A stretch of DNA of 29,379 bases from RGIG2945 sp045540355 (GTDB taxonomy: Bacteria > Bacillota > Clostridia > Oscillospirales > Acutalibacteraceae), in NCBI GenBank assembly GCA_045540355.1, contig JAZQHB010000093.1:1-29379 (forward strand), in the 5' to 3' direction. Below the pieces are notes generated by a model. That model saw only the letters and a program-made list of their open reading frames with translations. It did no database searches and had not been told where the DNA came from. Below, one piece after another: positions 6,785-14,860 of this stretch (the stretch's first letter is position 1; every line of letters begins with the position of its first letter). The position numbers were made by a program, and so were the translations under genes.

Positions 6785-8089
6785 TTATTTTAACAACATT
6801 ACTGTATTATGTTTTATCTTTAAGTGTCTGCCTTTTTTGTATGTACCGACTTTTTCCATATTGTGTTCTTCGTCAAGGAGATAAATTTCGTATTGTTCTT
6901 TACCGTCATTTATCTCAAGGTCAATGATTTTTTCGGAATTATCTTCATCATTGTCGTTATAGAACGAAATCATTATCGCTTCATTTTCCCCGTTTTTAGC
7001 AGCTACACAACAGACATCTTCTGCATCAATCTCAACATCATAAGATTTACCGAGTTTGTAAAGCTCGTTGAACATTTTAAAAACATAGTAGGTTTTCAAC
7101 GGTCGGTAGGTATAGAAATCAAAAAGTCCGTTGAACACACAAGGTCTTGCATCATAATACATCAGCATATCCATACTTGAGTGTTGTGCCGCAAGCATTC
7201 GTGCTGCAGTAAATGCTGCACCTTTGAGGGATATTATAGTTTCAATACTGTAAACAAAATCAACATCCCAACCTCTTACATAATTCCACTCGTTGCAGAT
7301 GTTTTCTGTATCTGTATAACCGTATTTATCAAGCATTGACCTGAAAAGTTCTGTTTTTGTTATAAACTTTTCTACACCTGTGCCGTACATATGCCATGAA
7401 AAGAAGTCAATAGGAGTGTTTCGCTCTTTCATCTGAGATATAAAATCTTCTGCCCAGTCAATTCTGTGAGCAAGTGCGGGGCCACCTATTTTAAGGTCAG
7501 GGAATCTGTTTTTCAGATGCTTTGCCGCTATCTCATAAAAATCAAAGAATTCAGCCTTTGTGCCGCCCCATGTTTCCTTGTGGGGATCGTGGTCACGTCG
7601 CATATCGGGTTCGTTCCAGATTTCCCAGTATTCAATATTCCAATTATATCCGTCTGCCCAACCTTCATTGTAGTGTATTATTATGTGTTCGCAAATCTCT
7701 GCCCACTTTTTGAAATCCTTGGGCGGTAATGTGCCGTATTTTTTAACCCAATGCTCGATTTTATTACCGAGTCTGTAAAACACCTTTGTACCTGCTTCAA
7801 GGATTGTTTTTGTATATAAATCGGTCAGGGTAAAGTCATAAGAATCGGGGTCATTTACATCTGCATCAGGATTCGGAAATATCGACCACACATCAACAGT
7901 ATGCTCTCCGCCGTATTTTGCAAAAAAGGCTGCATCGTGGTTTCTTGCATAAGGAATGCCGATTTCTACCCACTCATCAAAATTACCTCTTGACTGCACT
8001 TTTCCTGATTTGACAGGACCATTGTTTACGGCGTGCATAGGTTTGATTTTGCCTGTTTTTTTTGTAAAATCTACAGTTATCTTATTCAT
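6785..8089 (-). CDS. GH39-like glycoside hydrolase (beta-xylosidase type), downstream copy
   Basis: The 434-residue protein is a (beta/alpha)8-type glycosidase of clan GH-A, closest in look to GH39 beta-xylosidases. The acid/base Glu is E160 in EIWNEPD and the nucleophile is E267 in ICNEWN. A short beta-rich C-terminal domain follows (about 350-434). It is somewhat shorter than typical GH39 xylosidases (around 500 residues). There is no signal peptide, so it acts in the cytoplasm, presumably on an imported oligosaccharide or glycoside. It is a tandem paralogue of the gene at 8103-9404, 13 bp upstream, and is the last gene of the beta-helix/49-aa/GH39/GH39 operon. The substrate is unknown; family GH39 also contains alpha-L-iduronidases. 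Confidence 0.85.
   Translation of the reverse strand: MNKITVDFTKKTGKIKPMHAVNNGPVKSGKVQSRGNFDEWVEIGIPYARNHDAAFFAKYGGEHTVDVWSIFPNPDADVNDPDSYDFTLTDLYTKTILEAGTKVFYRLGNKIEHWVKKYGTLPPKDFKKWAEICEHIIIHYNEGWADGYNWNIEYWEIWNEPDMRRDHDPHKETWGGTKAEFFDFYEIAAKHLKNRFPDLKIGGPALAHRIDWAEDFISQMKERNTPIDFFSWHMYGTGVEKFITKTELFRSMLDKYGYTDTENICNEWNYVRGWDVDFVYSIETIISLKGAAFTAARMLAAQHSSMDMLMYYDARPCVFNGLFDFYTYRPLKTYYVFKMFNELYKLGKSYDVEIDAEDVCCVAAKNGENEAIMISFYNDNDEDNSEKIIDLEINDGKEQYEIYLLDEEHNMEKVGTYKKGRHLKIKHNTVMLLK
7488..7552 (-). repeat. 65-bp near-identical block shared by the two GH39 genes (copy 1)
   Basis: This stretch matches 8803-8867 at 64 of 65 positions, far above the surrounding similarity of the two genes. It encodes the segment around AKHLKNRFPDLKIGGPA. 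The higher identity points to recent duplication with local gene conversion. Confidence 0.7.
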
Positions 8090-8102
8090 AACACTTACCT
8101 CT

Positions 8103-9404
8103 TTATTTCAGCAAAACAGCTGTGTTGTGTTTGAGTTTAAGAGAATCGCCTTTTTTAAGCACGCCGACTTTGTCCATATCGTGTTCTTCATCGAGAAGAT
8201 AGATGTCATATTCGTCTTTTCCGTTCAAATCAAGTTCAATGATTTTTTCGGAATTATCCTCATCGTTGTCGGTATAAAATGAAATCATAATTGCTTCGTC
8301 TGTATCATTCTTTGCTGCAACTGCATAAACATCATCGCAATCAATCTTTATTTCGCAAGCTGTTCCGAGTTTATATAGCTCATTAAACATTTTAAAAGTA
8401 TAATAACCCTTTAAAGGCTTGTATGTATAATAATCAAAAATGCCGTTGAACGGACAGGGTCTTGCATCATAGTACATCATCATATCAATACTCGAATGTT
8501 GTCCTGCAAGCATTTTTGCTGCAGTAAATGCTGCACCTTTGAGTGATATTATGGTTTCGATGCTGTAAACAAAATCAACATCCCAACCTCTTACATAATT
8601 CCATTCATTGCATATAGTTTCGGTTTCTGTATAACCGTTTTCAAGTAATATTGATTTATATGTTTCCTGTTTTTCAACAAATCTTTGCGGAGTAGTTCCG
8701 TAAACATGCCAAGAGAAGAAATCAAGCGGAACATTACGCTTGCTCATTTCTCTGATAAAATCAGTTGCCCAATCAAGTTTGCACCCAATTGCAGGTCCGC
8801 CGATTTTAAGGTCAGGGAACCTGTTTTTCAGATGCTTTGCCGCTATCTCATAAAAATCAAAGAATTCTGCTTTTGTTCCTCCCCAAGTTTCTTTATGAGC
8901 TGCTCCGTCTTCGCGAAGATCGGGTTCGTTCCAGATTTCCCAATATTCTATATCCCAATGATATCCGTCTGCCCAACCCTCGTTATAGTGCATTATGATA
9001 TGTTCGCAAATCTGCGCCCATTTTTTATAATCTTTGGGTTTTACGGTTCCGTACTTTTTAGACCAATGTTCAATTTTGTTGCCGAGTCTGTAGAATATCT
9101 TTGTACCTGCTTCGAGTGTTGTCTGCAAGTATTCGTCTGTCAGGTGAAAATCATACGATGCAGGGTCATTTACATCAGCATCAAAATCAGGAAAGATTGC
9201 AATAATATCAACAATGTGCTCTCCGCCGTACGAATACTCGATGGAAGCATCGTGATTTCTTGCATAAGGAATTCCAATTTCAACCCACCTATCAAAATTA
9301 CCTCTTGACTGCGATTCGCGTGCTTTTTTAGGGCCGTTGTTGACAGCGTGCATAGGTTTGATTTTGCCTGTTTCTTTTGTGAAATCAATTGAAATTCTGT
9401 TCAT
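8103..9404 (-). CDS. GH39-like glycoside hydrolase (beta-xylosidase type), upstream copy
   Basis: The 433-residue protein aligns with its neighbour at 6785-8089 over its whole length. It keeps both catalytic glutamates: E160 in EIWNEPD and E267 in ICNEWN. It has no signal peptide. The copies differ mainly around residues 26-75 and 163-170 and at 205-255, regions flanking the barrel's active-site end, which could give the pair different substrate or linkage preferences. The ATG at 9404 has GAGGAG 7 nt upstream. An ATG at 9419 coincides with the stop region of the 49-aa gene and is part of this ribosome binding site. The short overlap implies coupled translation with the 49-aa gene. Confidence 0.85.
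   Translation of the reverse strand: MNRISIDFTKETGKIKPMHAVNNGPKKARESQSRGNFDRWVEIGIPYARNHDASIEYSYGGEHIVDIIAIFPDFDADVNDPASYDFHLTDEYLQTTLEAGTKIFYRLGNKIEHWSKKYGTVKPKDYKKWAQICEHIIMHYNEGWADGYHWDIEYWEIWNEPDLREDGAAHKETWGGTKAEFFDFYEIAAKHLKNRFPDLKIGGPAIGCKLDWATDFIREMSKRNVPLDFFSWHVYGTTPQRFVEKQETYKSILLENGYTETETICNEWNYVRGWDVDFVYSIETIISLKGAAFTAAKMLAGQHSSIDMMMYYDARPCPFNGIFDYYTYKPLKGYYTFKMFNELYKLGTACEIKIDCDDVYAVAAKNDTDEAIMISFYTDNDEDNSEKIIELDLNGKDEYDIYLLDEEHDMDKVGVLKKGDSLKLKHNTAVLLK
8803..8867 (-). repeat. 65-bp near-identical block shared by the two GH39 genes (copy 2)
   Basis: This is the partner of 7488-7552, with one mismatch in 65 bp, 1315 bp apart in direct orientation. Confidence 0.7.
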
Positions 9405-9415
9405 ATCAATTCTCC

Positions 9416-9565
9416 TCATAATAAAGTTTCAGTCATTGCTTTTACTAAATTTGCACCCCATTGATGCAGATTTTCTATTGTGTAACCTCGTTCAAGATAA
9501 ACTTCATCTTCTTTTATCTCCCGAATTATTACATTTCCCCCGGGATAATCTGTTACTATTTTCAT
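9416..9565 (-). CDS. 49-residue protein inside the carbohydrate operon
   Basis: An uninterrupted 49-codon frame fills the gap between the beta-helix gene and the first GH39 gene: it begins MKIVTDYPGGNVIIREI and ends in KAMTETLL. It starts 12 bp after the beta-helix stop, behind a weak GCGGTG site. Its TGA (9416-9418) overlaps the ATGAGGAG sequence that forms the ribosome binding site of the GH39 gene. Its good fit between neighbours and its balanced, Tyr/Glu/Ile-containing composition suggest a real gene. It is soluble, with no signal or membrane segment and no family I recognise. It may be an accessory subunit of the adjacent enzymes. Confidence 0.65.
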   Translation of the reverse strand: MKIVTDYPGGNVIIREIKEDEVYLERGYTIENLHQWGANLVKAMTETLL

Positions 9566-9577
9566 GTTAACACCGCT

Positions 9578-10762
9578 TCATTCATTATCTTCGCCCGCAA
9601 GCATTTCCGAATACCAGGGTGCTTTACCCTGACTCATAAAGTGAACAGGTGTAAACGGATCCTGACTATTCCGAGCCGCTTCGGGTATCGGTACACCTAC
9701 ATTATCTTTGATTATAACCTGTTCACCGTGACCGCCTCGGTCAAGAATAAGCTCTTTGACAGCTCCGGGTAACATTGCATTATTAGCAATAACACAATGT
9801 GAACATTCTTCTAAAATTATTCCGTAATTTGGGGAAACTCTGCCGTTTCTGCCGTCATCTTTCCAAACGTTAAAGGTGTTTCCGACTATTGAAACACCGG
9901 CCGCTTTCTTCATAAGTATATGGCAATCGTTGTCTGAGTCGGGCTCTGCACATTTACCGCTTCTTACTATTGTGTTACCCGTAATTGTAAGTGCAAAAGG
10001 TATTACAGTATGACTTCTGCCAATGCGTTCATGGTAGTTCAGTGCAGATTCTATTATAATCGCAGGTCCGAGTGAACGGTCTATGTAGTTACCTGTTATA
10101 TTGTATCTCATACTGCCTTTAAGCTTTAATCCGCACTCACCATTCCACTCAACTCTGTTAGAAGTGAAATTTACTGCAGAGTTCCACGTTTCACCGCCGA
10201 AACCTGCTTTGCGGTTACCCGAAAACCAGTTATCGACAATAAATCCATCGCAACCGTGAAGATAAAATCCATAACCTTTATTATGGCTGCTGAACGAATG
10301 ACGCATCGACACCGCCCACGCACCAATCATATTTACTCCGTTGCCTGTGAAATCAAAGATTTTACATGTATCAATTCTTATACCGTGCTCACCGGGTGTA
10401 ACATGACGTTCACGGCACATGCTGATTCCGTGCATATTTTCACCCATATTTTTTCCGTCAAAGGAAAGGCCGTGAATTGTACTTCCGAGTGCATCGGATA
10501 TTTCGACCAAACACTCCTGATCCTCTTTTAAAGGTGTAAGCACCGTTCTTCCGTGATGCTTGAACGACCATGTCGGTTCACCTTTAAGACTTACACCCAA
10601 AGGAAGATATATCACATCCGTGCGATATGTACCGTAAGAAAAATAAACTACTCCCGATGTTTCGGAAGCTACCTTTATTGCTTCTCTTATAGCTTCGGTA
10701 TCATCAGTTATGCCGTCACCTATTGCACCAAAATCTTTGGGATTTACATAATATTCATTCAT
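9578..10762 (-). CDS. Intracellular right-handed beta-helix protein (pectate lyase 3/GH28-related)
   Basis: The 394-residue protein begins with the N-terminal signature of the pectate-lyase superfamily (VNPKDFGAIGDGITDDTEAI, about residues 5-24). It continues with regularly spaced NGVN/GYGFYLHGC/ITGNYI/ITGNTI/IVGNTF rungs of a parallel beta-helix to about residue 360. Such proteins cleave or bind acidic polysaccharides. No signal peptide is present, so it should act in the cytoplasm on imported fragments. The ATG at 10762 has GAGGTG 6-8 nt upstream; an in-frame ATG at 10804 is ruled out because it lies upstream of the promoter's likely start site. It is the first gene of the operon with the 49-aa and GH39 genes. 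The reaction catalysed is not deducible. Confidence 0.8.
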   Translation of the reverse strand: MNEYYVNPKDFGAIGDGITDDTEAIREAIKVASETSGVVYFSYGTYRTDVIYLPLGVSLKGEPTWSFKHHGRTVLTPLKEDQECLVEISDALGSTIHGLSFDGKNMGENMHGISMCRERHVTPGEHGIRIDTCKIFDFTGNGVNMIGAWAVSMRHSFSSHNKGYGFYLHGCDGFIVDNWFSGNRKAGFGGETWNSAVNFTSNRVEWNGECGLKLKGSMRYNITGNYIDRSLGPAIIIESALNYHERIGRSHTVIPFALTITGNTIVRSGKCAEPDSDNDCHILMKKAAGVSIVGNTFNVWKDDGRNGRVSPNYGIILEECSHCVIANNAMLPGAVKELILDRGGHGEQVIIKDNVGVPIPEAARNSQDPFTPVHFMSQGKAPWYSEMLAGEDNE

Positions 10763-10792
10763 ATTTACACCTCGTTTAACAACATTACAGTA

Positions 10793-10821
10793 TATATACT
10801 CCATTAGTCAGTTTTTGTCAA
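10793..10821 (-). promoter_or_regulatory. Promoter of the beta-helix/GH39 operon
   Basis: On the - strand TTGACA (10816-10821) is followed after 17 bp by TATATA (10793-10798). The leader to the ATG at 10762 is about 25 nt. No regulator gene or obvious operator is adjacent. Confidence 0.65.
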
Positions 10822-10909
10822 TAGAAAAATGTATTAAAAATTCAGTTGTTTGCTTTAATTTCTGAATATTGTCCCATACTATCAGTAAATCAATAAAGGT
10901 GGTATTAAA

Positions 10910-11089
10910 ATGGAAATGTACGATTTACCGATGGGTTTCGGAATGGCACTTGCAAAAAATCCCGATGCAATTCAGAAATTCGCGATGTTAAGTGATGACA
11001 AAAAACGGGCAATTATAGAAGGCACTCACTCGGTTACTTCAAAAGCAGAGATGAAAGAATATGTAAACAGTATAATTACTAATTGGTAA
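10910..11089 (+). CDS. 59-residue small conserved-type protein
   Basis: An ATG at 10910 with AAGGTGG about 8 nt upstream opens a 59-codon frame beginning MEMYDLPMGFGMALAKNPDA and ending in SIITNW. The frame is the only sensible coding content between the GH39 operon promoter and the surface protein gene, and a terminator follows 5 bp after its stop. I associate this composition (LPMGFGMALA near the start, a Ser-Lys-x-Glu-Met segment near the end) with a small uncharacterised protein found across clostridia; that is recollection, not a search result. It has no membrane segment. Its function is unknown. Confidence 0.75.
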   Translation: MEMYDLPMGFGMALAKNPDAIQKFAMLSDDKKRAIIEGTHSVTSKAEMKEYVNSIITNW

Positions 11090-11093
11090 AAAG

Positions 11094-11123
11094 CAAGGCA
11101 GCTGCGGTGAAGCAACTGCCTTG
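11094..11123. terminator. Bidirectional terminator
   Basis: CAAGGCAG (11094-11101) pairs with CTGCCTTG (11116-11123), with a T-rich tract on the + strand side. It serves the 59-aa gene and possibly the convergent surface protein gene. Confidence 0.75.
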
Positions 11124-11137
11124 TTTGTTAATTTGAT

Positions 11138-13966
11138 TTATGCGAGCATATCTGCTACTGTATAGGTTTCGGTCTCGCCGTAGGTTATTGTGCCGTCGAG
11201 GTTTACTACGAATGAGGTTACTTCAAATGCTGCATCTACGGGAAGATTTTTTACTGTGTATGTGAGGATATATTTCATACCTTCGTCACCTGTGATATCT
11301 GCCGCTGTGACAGTCTTACCGCCTGCTGCGATTGAAGTATAAACAGTTTTTGAATTCTTTGTAATCGTCTGTTCCTTATTGTTTGCATTTGTAATAACAA
11401 AGCCAACTTCCTTGTAATTGAGTGAATCAACACAAGCTACAAATCGAATCTGACTGCCGTCTGCGTTTGTCTGTGCATTCAATGAGGGTTTGAAGCCTTC
11501 TTCGGGTTTTTCAAACTCATAACCGCAATCGTGGTCACAGAGATAGTCACCGTCTTCGTCAATGTGGTCGAGAACAGGAACAACTTCCTGTGCTACCGTT
11601 GCATTATCACAGAATAAACAGTGTGAGCCTTCTGTGAGACCTGTCTCTGTGCAAGTGGGTGCTAAATATTCATCAATAACTATATAGTGAGCATCTGCAT
11701 CAACTTCGCCGTATTCAGCGTTACAGCATTCACAAAACTTGCCGGTCACACAGGTTGCTGTACCACCGCTGTGAGCTTCATTTGTTACATATAGGGTATC
11801 GCAGCAATAATGTACGCCAAAGTGGGTGCCGTCTCCGTTGTTGGTATAGTCAATCCCCGTGCTTGCGTGGTTGTCGGGGTCTTTTGCTTCATCGAGCAAA
11901 AGATCACAAAAAGAACATAATGTACCGCAACAGGTAGGTTCACCGACACGGTGGGAGGTATCAGAACCGCAAACGAAGGTAGCCTCTTCAGAGATACTCC
12001 ATTCGGGTGCCTCAAGTGCCGAACCGGCAGGGGTGCCGACAATTTCACCATCACCATAGTTGCCTTGGACCAGATCACCTAAATCACCGATAACATAACC
12101 GCCGTAGCCGCCGGTAGAGTTAACAGTACCACCGCTGACAGTGATGCTCTCCAGTGCATACAGACCGTGCGTGACGACTTCGTCACCGGTAATATACATC
12201 GGCCCTCTATAATTGCCGTCATGTCCTAACACGCCGCTTGCGGTCCAGACATAACCTCCGGAGATTGAAATGTTCTCCCGTGCAAAGATACCGTGGATAC
12301 CGCCGGCGTTTTCAACCGAGTATGTGGGGGTAATACCCGAGTAGCCACGGGTATTCAGGATGCCGTCGAAAACCGTCACATTCTCTGCTTCTATGAAACC
12401 TGCCTCCACAGAGCCGCCGTTCTGGATGTAGTCACCACCCAGATGGATGCCGTTGTCGGTGGTAATGGTACCGCCAATCACCGTCAGACTGCCTCCGGAG
12501 ATGGATGCAGTATAGGGAATATGGTCATGCTCAGTATATCCGATATCGCCGGTGAGCAGAGTCATTGTAGCCGTATCGTCACCGGTGACTGTCAGGGATG
12601 TGCCGTCGGCAATAGAGATAGCAGGAACACCGTAAAAGAATCCTTCAAAAAATTCCAATCCCAGAATACTATCAAGACCAATCAGGGTGTTCTCACCCTG
12701 CAGTACCAATGTCAGCTCACCTCCGATAATCTGAAGCGGCGGAGTCAAGGGATTGAAATACGGCTCAAACATCTCGTTGTTGTCGAAACGGTCCTCTATC
12801 TCCTGCTTAGTATCATTGTGGATTGCCTTATTTGTCTCGGTCATATCGACATGGGCACCGTTCAAAGTCAAGGTGTTGGTAACCGCGTCATAGCTGACGG
12901 TGCCGTCACCCAGTACATCTGAAGCATTTTTTGATGTGACATAGTTGCCTGCCACCAAAACACCGTAAAGTTTTTCACCGCATAAGGTACAGTAATCACC
13001 GTTGACATCGTGTTTCACAGTGCGTACTATACTGCAGAAATTACAAATAGTATCACAGTCGTTATCATAGGTATGCTGAACATCCCGCTCGGCATCGCAA
13101 ACATTACAAATCGGATCGCAGACACTATCATAGGTATGTTCGATCTCTCGTTCAGCAGTACAGATATTACAATCGGTATCGCAGGTATTATCGTATGTAT
13201 GAGCGACCTCTCGGACGGTCTTGCATCTGCTGCAAAGCTGATCACAGGTTTGACCTTCAATCTTGTTCCAGTCGTGTGGTTTTACAGCTTCTTTATAATC
13301 AGTATATTGCTTGCCGTTAAAGGTAACGGAAGCTGTGTATGTGATATCGTCTCCCTCTGAACACGCTTCCGCAACAAAACTGACATCGGCATCGAGTGTG
13401 ACTTGAACATCAGCTTCACTTGCAGTAAAAATTGCATTAGCTGAAGAATAGTCATCTGCCCAACTCCACTGAGGACCGTCTGCGGAAATACAGGTTATGA
13501 TAACAACCGGATCTTCAACAACATTACAGTACTCATATGCCGGAGAAAGGTAGGAAGCCGCATTGGGGAGATCATATATGTAACCGGAAATAGTTCCACC
13601 TACATCTTTTGGCAAGTCACTTGTTGTCCATTCTGTAGTATTATCACGACGGTTTTTCAGCATATCCAAGGAACTACCTACATTATTTCCGAGAATTGAT
13701 AAGTAAATTATGCCGGAATAGGTTCTAACAGAAACCCTTTTATCGGCAGCCTTAAGGTTAGTAAACTTAACTTGATAAAGATAATTATCGTATTTAAAAT
13801 ACTGCGTAAGACCGTCTGTATAAAGAGTGGGTGTGTTTTCGCCCAGGTTCTCTACCTCTGTTGCAGCAAAAGCACTCATGTTCACTGTCGGCAACATAGA
13901 CACCACCATCACAAGTGCCAAGACAAGACTGAGTATTTTGTTTGAAAAATATGTTTTCGTTTTCAT
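11138..13966 (-). CDS. Large Cys-rich secreted/surface protein
   Basis: The 942-residue product has a clear signal peptide ending near SAFAA (residues 31-35). Residues 240-329 contain tandem units of about 22 residues with the pattern CDxxCxxCxxxRxxxHTYD, likely metal-binding or disulfide-linked. Residues about 334-480 hold a domain with the VSYDAVTNTLTLNGA pattern. Residues 480-640 contain GG-turn beta-rich repeats (SISGGSLTVIGGTI and similar) like adhesin or beta-helix domains. A second Cys-rich stretch spans about 675-820, and a conserved-looking beta domain ends the protein. No LPXTG, SLH or dockerin is seen, so attachment is unclear. The start has GGAGG about 8 nt upstream. The gene lies 24 bp behind the TetR gene, suggesting one transcript. 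The middle of the gene is markedly GC-richer than its ends. Confidence 0.8.
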   Translation of the reverse strand: MKTKTYFSNKILSLVLALVMVVSMLPTVNMSAFAATEVENLGENTPTLYTDGLTQYFKYDNYLYQVKFTNLKAADKRVSVRTYSGIIYLSILGNNVGSSLDMLKNRRDNTTEWTTSDLPKDVGGTISGYIYDLPNAASYLSPAYEYCNVVEDPVVIITCISADGPQWSWADDYSSANAIFTASEADVQVTLDADVSFVAEACSEGDDITYTASVTFNGKQYTDYKEAVKPHDWNKIEGQTCDQLCSRCKTVREVAHTYDNTCDTDCNICTAEREIEHTYDSVCDPICNVCDAERDVQHTYDNDCDTICNFCSIVRTVKHDVNGDYCTLCGEKLYGVLVAGNYVTSKNASDVLGDGTVSYDAVTNTLTLNGAHVDMTETNKAIHNDTKQEIEDRFDNNEMFEPYFNPLTPPLQIIGGELTLVLQGENTLIGLDSILGLEFFEGFFYGVPAISIADGTSLTVTGDDTATMTLLTGDIGYTEHDHIPYTASISGGSLTVIGGTITTDNGIHLGGDYIQNGGSVEAGFIEAENVTVFDGILNTRGYSGITPTYSVENAGGIHGIFARENISISGGYVWTASGVLGHDGNYRGPMYITGDEVVTHGLYALESITVSGGTVNSTGGYGGYVIGDLGDLVQGNYGDGEIVGTPAGSALEAPEWSISEEATFVCGSDTSHRVGEPTCCGTLCSFCDLLLDEAKDPDNHASTGIDYTNNGDGTHFGVHYCCDTLYVTNEAHSGGTATCVTGKFCECCNAEYGEVDADAHYIVIDEYLAPTCTETGLTEGSHCLFCDNATVAQEVVPVLDHIDEDGDYLCDHDCGYEFEKPEEGFKPSLNAQTNADGSQIRFVACVDSLNYKEVGFVITNANNKEQTITKNSKTVYTSIAAGGKTVTAADITGDEGMKYILTYTVKNLPVDAAFEVTSFVVNLDGTITYGETETYTVADMLA
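12980..13250 (-). repeat. Tandem ~66-bp repeats encoding Cys motifs
   Basis: Three full units and a partial fourth of about 66 bp (22 codons) each encode CDxxCxxC followed by an Arg-containing spacer and a His-Thr-Tyr-Asp turn. The units have diverged in sequence, so this is a protein repeat and not a recent DNA expansion. Confidence 0.75.
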
Positions 13967-13990
13967 ATTGTTTACTCCTCCGTTCTTCGT

Positions 13991-14689
13991 TTATTTGAGT
14001 ATTTCTTCAAATGCTTGTTCATTTTCTTCTTCAATGTAGCTTTTAAAGTATTGGAAAACTTTTGAACCCATTGAGGTATAGTCCATTGAAAGAACTTTTT
14101 CAATATTCTTTTTACGAATGTCTTTTGGCACATTGTATATCTTCATCAACATATCAAGTGCACCTGAAATCCGTTTTTCAAGAGGTGCTGATGATTCGGT
14201 TTTCATCAGAGTTGCATACTCTATGCCCGATACAAGACCTTCCGCCTCTTTGAAATCATCATCTGTCCAGTCGGGACAAAATTCCGAAAAAACTTGTTTT
14301 GCTCTGACAAAATCATTCTTTCTGATTATCTCAAGTGTCAAGGGCGATGTATATGCCGACACAAAGAAATCTCTCGCTATTTCATCAGTTTCCGACGCAG
14401 ATGCCATGGTCATAAGCTCAAGGCATATTGCCAATAACGGGTCAACCCCGTCTTTCCCTTCTTCGGATATAAGCTTCCATTGAAAGTTGCAAAGTATGTC
14501 AACCAACACTGACAATAAATGCTCCTTCGACGAGAAATAGAACATCAGGTGTCCCGGGCTTATGTCCAGCTCTTTGCTGATTGACCTCAAAGATGTCTTT
14601 GAATATCCGTTTTCAATAAACATCTTTGATGCAGTTTGTATAATCTCAAGCTTTGTTGTATTTTGTTTTCTTATGTGTGCTATTTTCAT
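13991..14689 (-). CDS. TetR/AcrR family transcriptional regulator
   Basis: The 232-residue protein has a TetR helix-turn-helix at about residues 13-58 (IIQTASKMFIENGYSKTSLR, then the HLMFYFSSKEHLL signature), followed by a variable helical ligand-binding domain. Its promoter carries a perfect 14-bp palindrome at the start-site side of the -10 box, as expected for autorepression. The next gene on the same strand is the large surface protein, 24 bp downstream, so that protein is likely under the same control. The start is uncertain: ATG at 14689 and GTG at 14692 both sit unusually close to GAGGTG. The inducing ligand is unknown. Confidence 0.88.
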   Translation of the reverse strand: MKIAHIRKQNTTKLEIIQTASKMFIENGYSKTSLRSISKELDISPGHLMFYFSSKEHLLSVLVDILCNFQWKLISEEGKDGVDPLLAICLELMTMASASETDEIARDFFVSAYTSPLTLEIIRKNDFVRAKQVFSEFCPDWTDDDFKEAEGLVSGIEYATLMKTESSAPLEKRISGALDMLMKIYNVPKDIRKKNIEKVLSMDYTSMGSKVFQYFKSYIEEENEQAFEEILK

Positions 14690-14721
14690 CACCTCGCTTC
14701 ATTTTTGTACGCTTTCTATTT

Positions 14722-14735
14722 TAGTACGCGTACTA
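14722..14735. promoter_or_regulatory. TetR operator candidate
   Basis: TAGTACGCGTACTA is a perfect 14-bp palindrome that touches the -10 box of the tetR-surface protein promoter, where bound repressor would block initiation. A related half site (GCGTAC on the - strand) lies about 10 bp further downstream. Confidence 0.7.
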
Positions 14736-14763
14736 TTATAAAACACATTCTATTTACTGTCAA
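14735..14763 (-). promoter_or_regulatory. Promoter of tetR-surface protein unit
   Basis: On the - strand perfect TTGACA (14758-14763) and TATAAT (14735-14740) boxes are separated by 17 bp. This is the best consensus promoter in the window apart from the one at 49-77, which suggests strong expression when not repressed. Confidence 0.8.
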
Positions 14764-14830
14764 TACTTTTTGGAAAAATATTTCAGATTTTTTGATATCA
14801 AAATAAGCGTTAAACGCCTGATTTAAAGTA

Positions 14831-14858
14831 CTAAGTACTAAACGCTAAGTACTAAACG
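14831..14858. repeat. Two tandem copies of a 14-bp sequence
   Basis: CTAAGTACTAAACG occurs twice in perfect tandem (14831-14844, 14845-14858), preceded by a further partial AAGTACTAA copy. It lies about 70 bp upstream of the tetR -35 box and contains the GTAC core also present in the operator. This may be coincidence. Confidence 0.55.
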
Positions 14859-14860
14859 AA

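Noticed and set aside
8685..9308. 207-codon + strand frame opposite GH39
   Set aside because: It is antisense to a gene with intact catalytic motifs and has no expression signals.
12293..12922. 209-codon + strand frame opposite the surface protein gene
   Set aside because: It is antisense to a well-supported gene, lacks a ribosome binding site and encodes nothing recognisable; its length follows from the GC-rich segment.
12980..13250. 66-bp periodic repeats considered as a CRISPR array
   Set aside because: The units are in frame, diverged and encode Cys motifs without separate repeat and unique-spacer structure.
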